Below the pieces are notes generated by a model, which was not told the origin of the DNA, did no database searches, and saw only the letters and a list, made by a program, of their open reading frames with translations. Below, piece by piece: positions 8,130 through 8,199 of a DNA stretch of 8,199 bases. Each line of letters begins with the position of its first letter. Positions within the stretch are counted from its first letter, which is position 1. The position numbers and the translations under genes are program-made. Source of the stretch: JBPBPI01 sp050954885 (GTDB lineage: Bacteria; Pseudomonadota; Alphaproteobacteria; Caedimonadales; Caedimonadaceae); contig JBPBPI010000071.1 in NCBI GenBank assembly GCA_050954885.1, forward strand, positions 1 through 8,199, in the 5' to 3' direction.

Positions 8130-8199
8130 TCAATGTTATAAATAGGGATGAGTTACGGATATAGTACAGATTTACGGTCTCGTGTTGTTGAGTATTTGT
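8119..8199 (+). mobile_element. Left edge of an IS630-family insertion sequence, partial
   Basis: An IS630-like transposase start lies 20-30 nt inside the point where the acetyltransferase gene loses its frame. IS630 elements insert at TA and duplicate it; TA occurs at 8119, 8121, 8123 and 8127, so the exact edge cannot be fixed. The right end and the inverted repeat lie outside the window. Confidence 0.6.
8148..8199 (+). CDS. IS630-family transposase, N-terminal fragment
   Basis: ATG at 8148 opens a frame running off the window edge; only 17 codons are visible, MSYGYSTDLRSRVVEYL. The pattern (Y-S-x-DLR-x-RVV) is typical of the start of the helix-turn-helix DNA-binding domain of IS630/Tc1-mariner transposases. 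The DDE catalytic part would lie beyond the window, so completeness cannot be judged. GGG just before the ATG is a poor, too-close ribosome site. It is transcribed toward the window edge, opposite to the gene it appears to have interrupted. Confidence 0.72.
   Translation, partial: MSYGYSTDLRSRVVEYL

Noticed and set aside
1..8199. CRISPR array, tRNA or rRNA genes
   Set aside because: No regularly spaced repeats and no cloverleaf or rRNA-like conserved stretches were seen.

Overview
The window looks like a piece of chromosome from an AT-rich, host-associated Gram-negative bacterium. An intracellular alphaproteobacterium of the Holosporales/Paracaedibacter type is my best guess. The basis is indirect: low GC outside the housekeeping genes, two tandem exported proteins with near-identical leaders (one with an F-box-like segment, a eukaryotic-type domain), broken genes, and an insertion sequence at the edge. 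The taxonomy is inference, not shown directly.

Layout, left to right. (1) 107-457 (+): a small protein with features of the HicA toxin fold (a KGSH motif and a KPYQ motif), apparently starting at TTG and with no HicB partner in view. (2) 467-2272 (-), convergent with it and only 9 nt away: a complete MsbA-like ABC exporter half-transporter. (3) 2399-4994 (+): a tandem pair of exported paralogues. Both start with the same promoter, ribosome binding site and signal peptide, about 147 nt conserved, but their mature parts are strongly diverged. The first copy is intact and carries an F-box-like motif just after the signal peptide. The second lacks that motif and is split by a frameshift at a run of seven T. 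(4) 5038-5068: a GC-rich hairpin between convergent genes. (5) 5092-7206 (-): polyphosphate kinase Ppk1, complete, with both histidines of the active site. (6) 7381-8129 (-): the remains of a two-domain gene, the C-terminal end of a putative P-loop small-molecule kinase fused to a GNAT acetyltransferase. It is broken by a one-base frameshift in a homopolymer and has lost its 5' end at the insertion sequence. (7) about 8119-8199 (+): the left edge and first 17 codons of an IS630-type transposase, running off the window.

The genes do not form one pathway. The ABC exporter and Ppk1 are housekeeping or stress-type genes with richer base composition. The AT-rich tandem pair between them looks like an accessory island of secreted, possibly host-directed proteins. 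The right end is a decay zone created by the insertion sequence.
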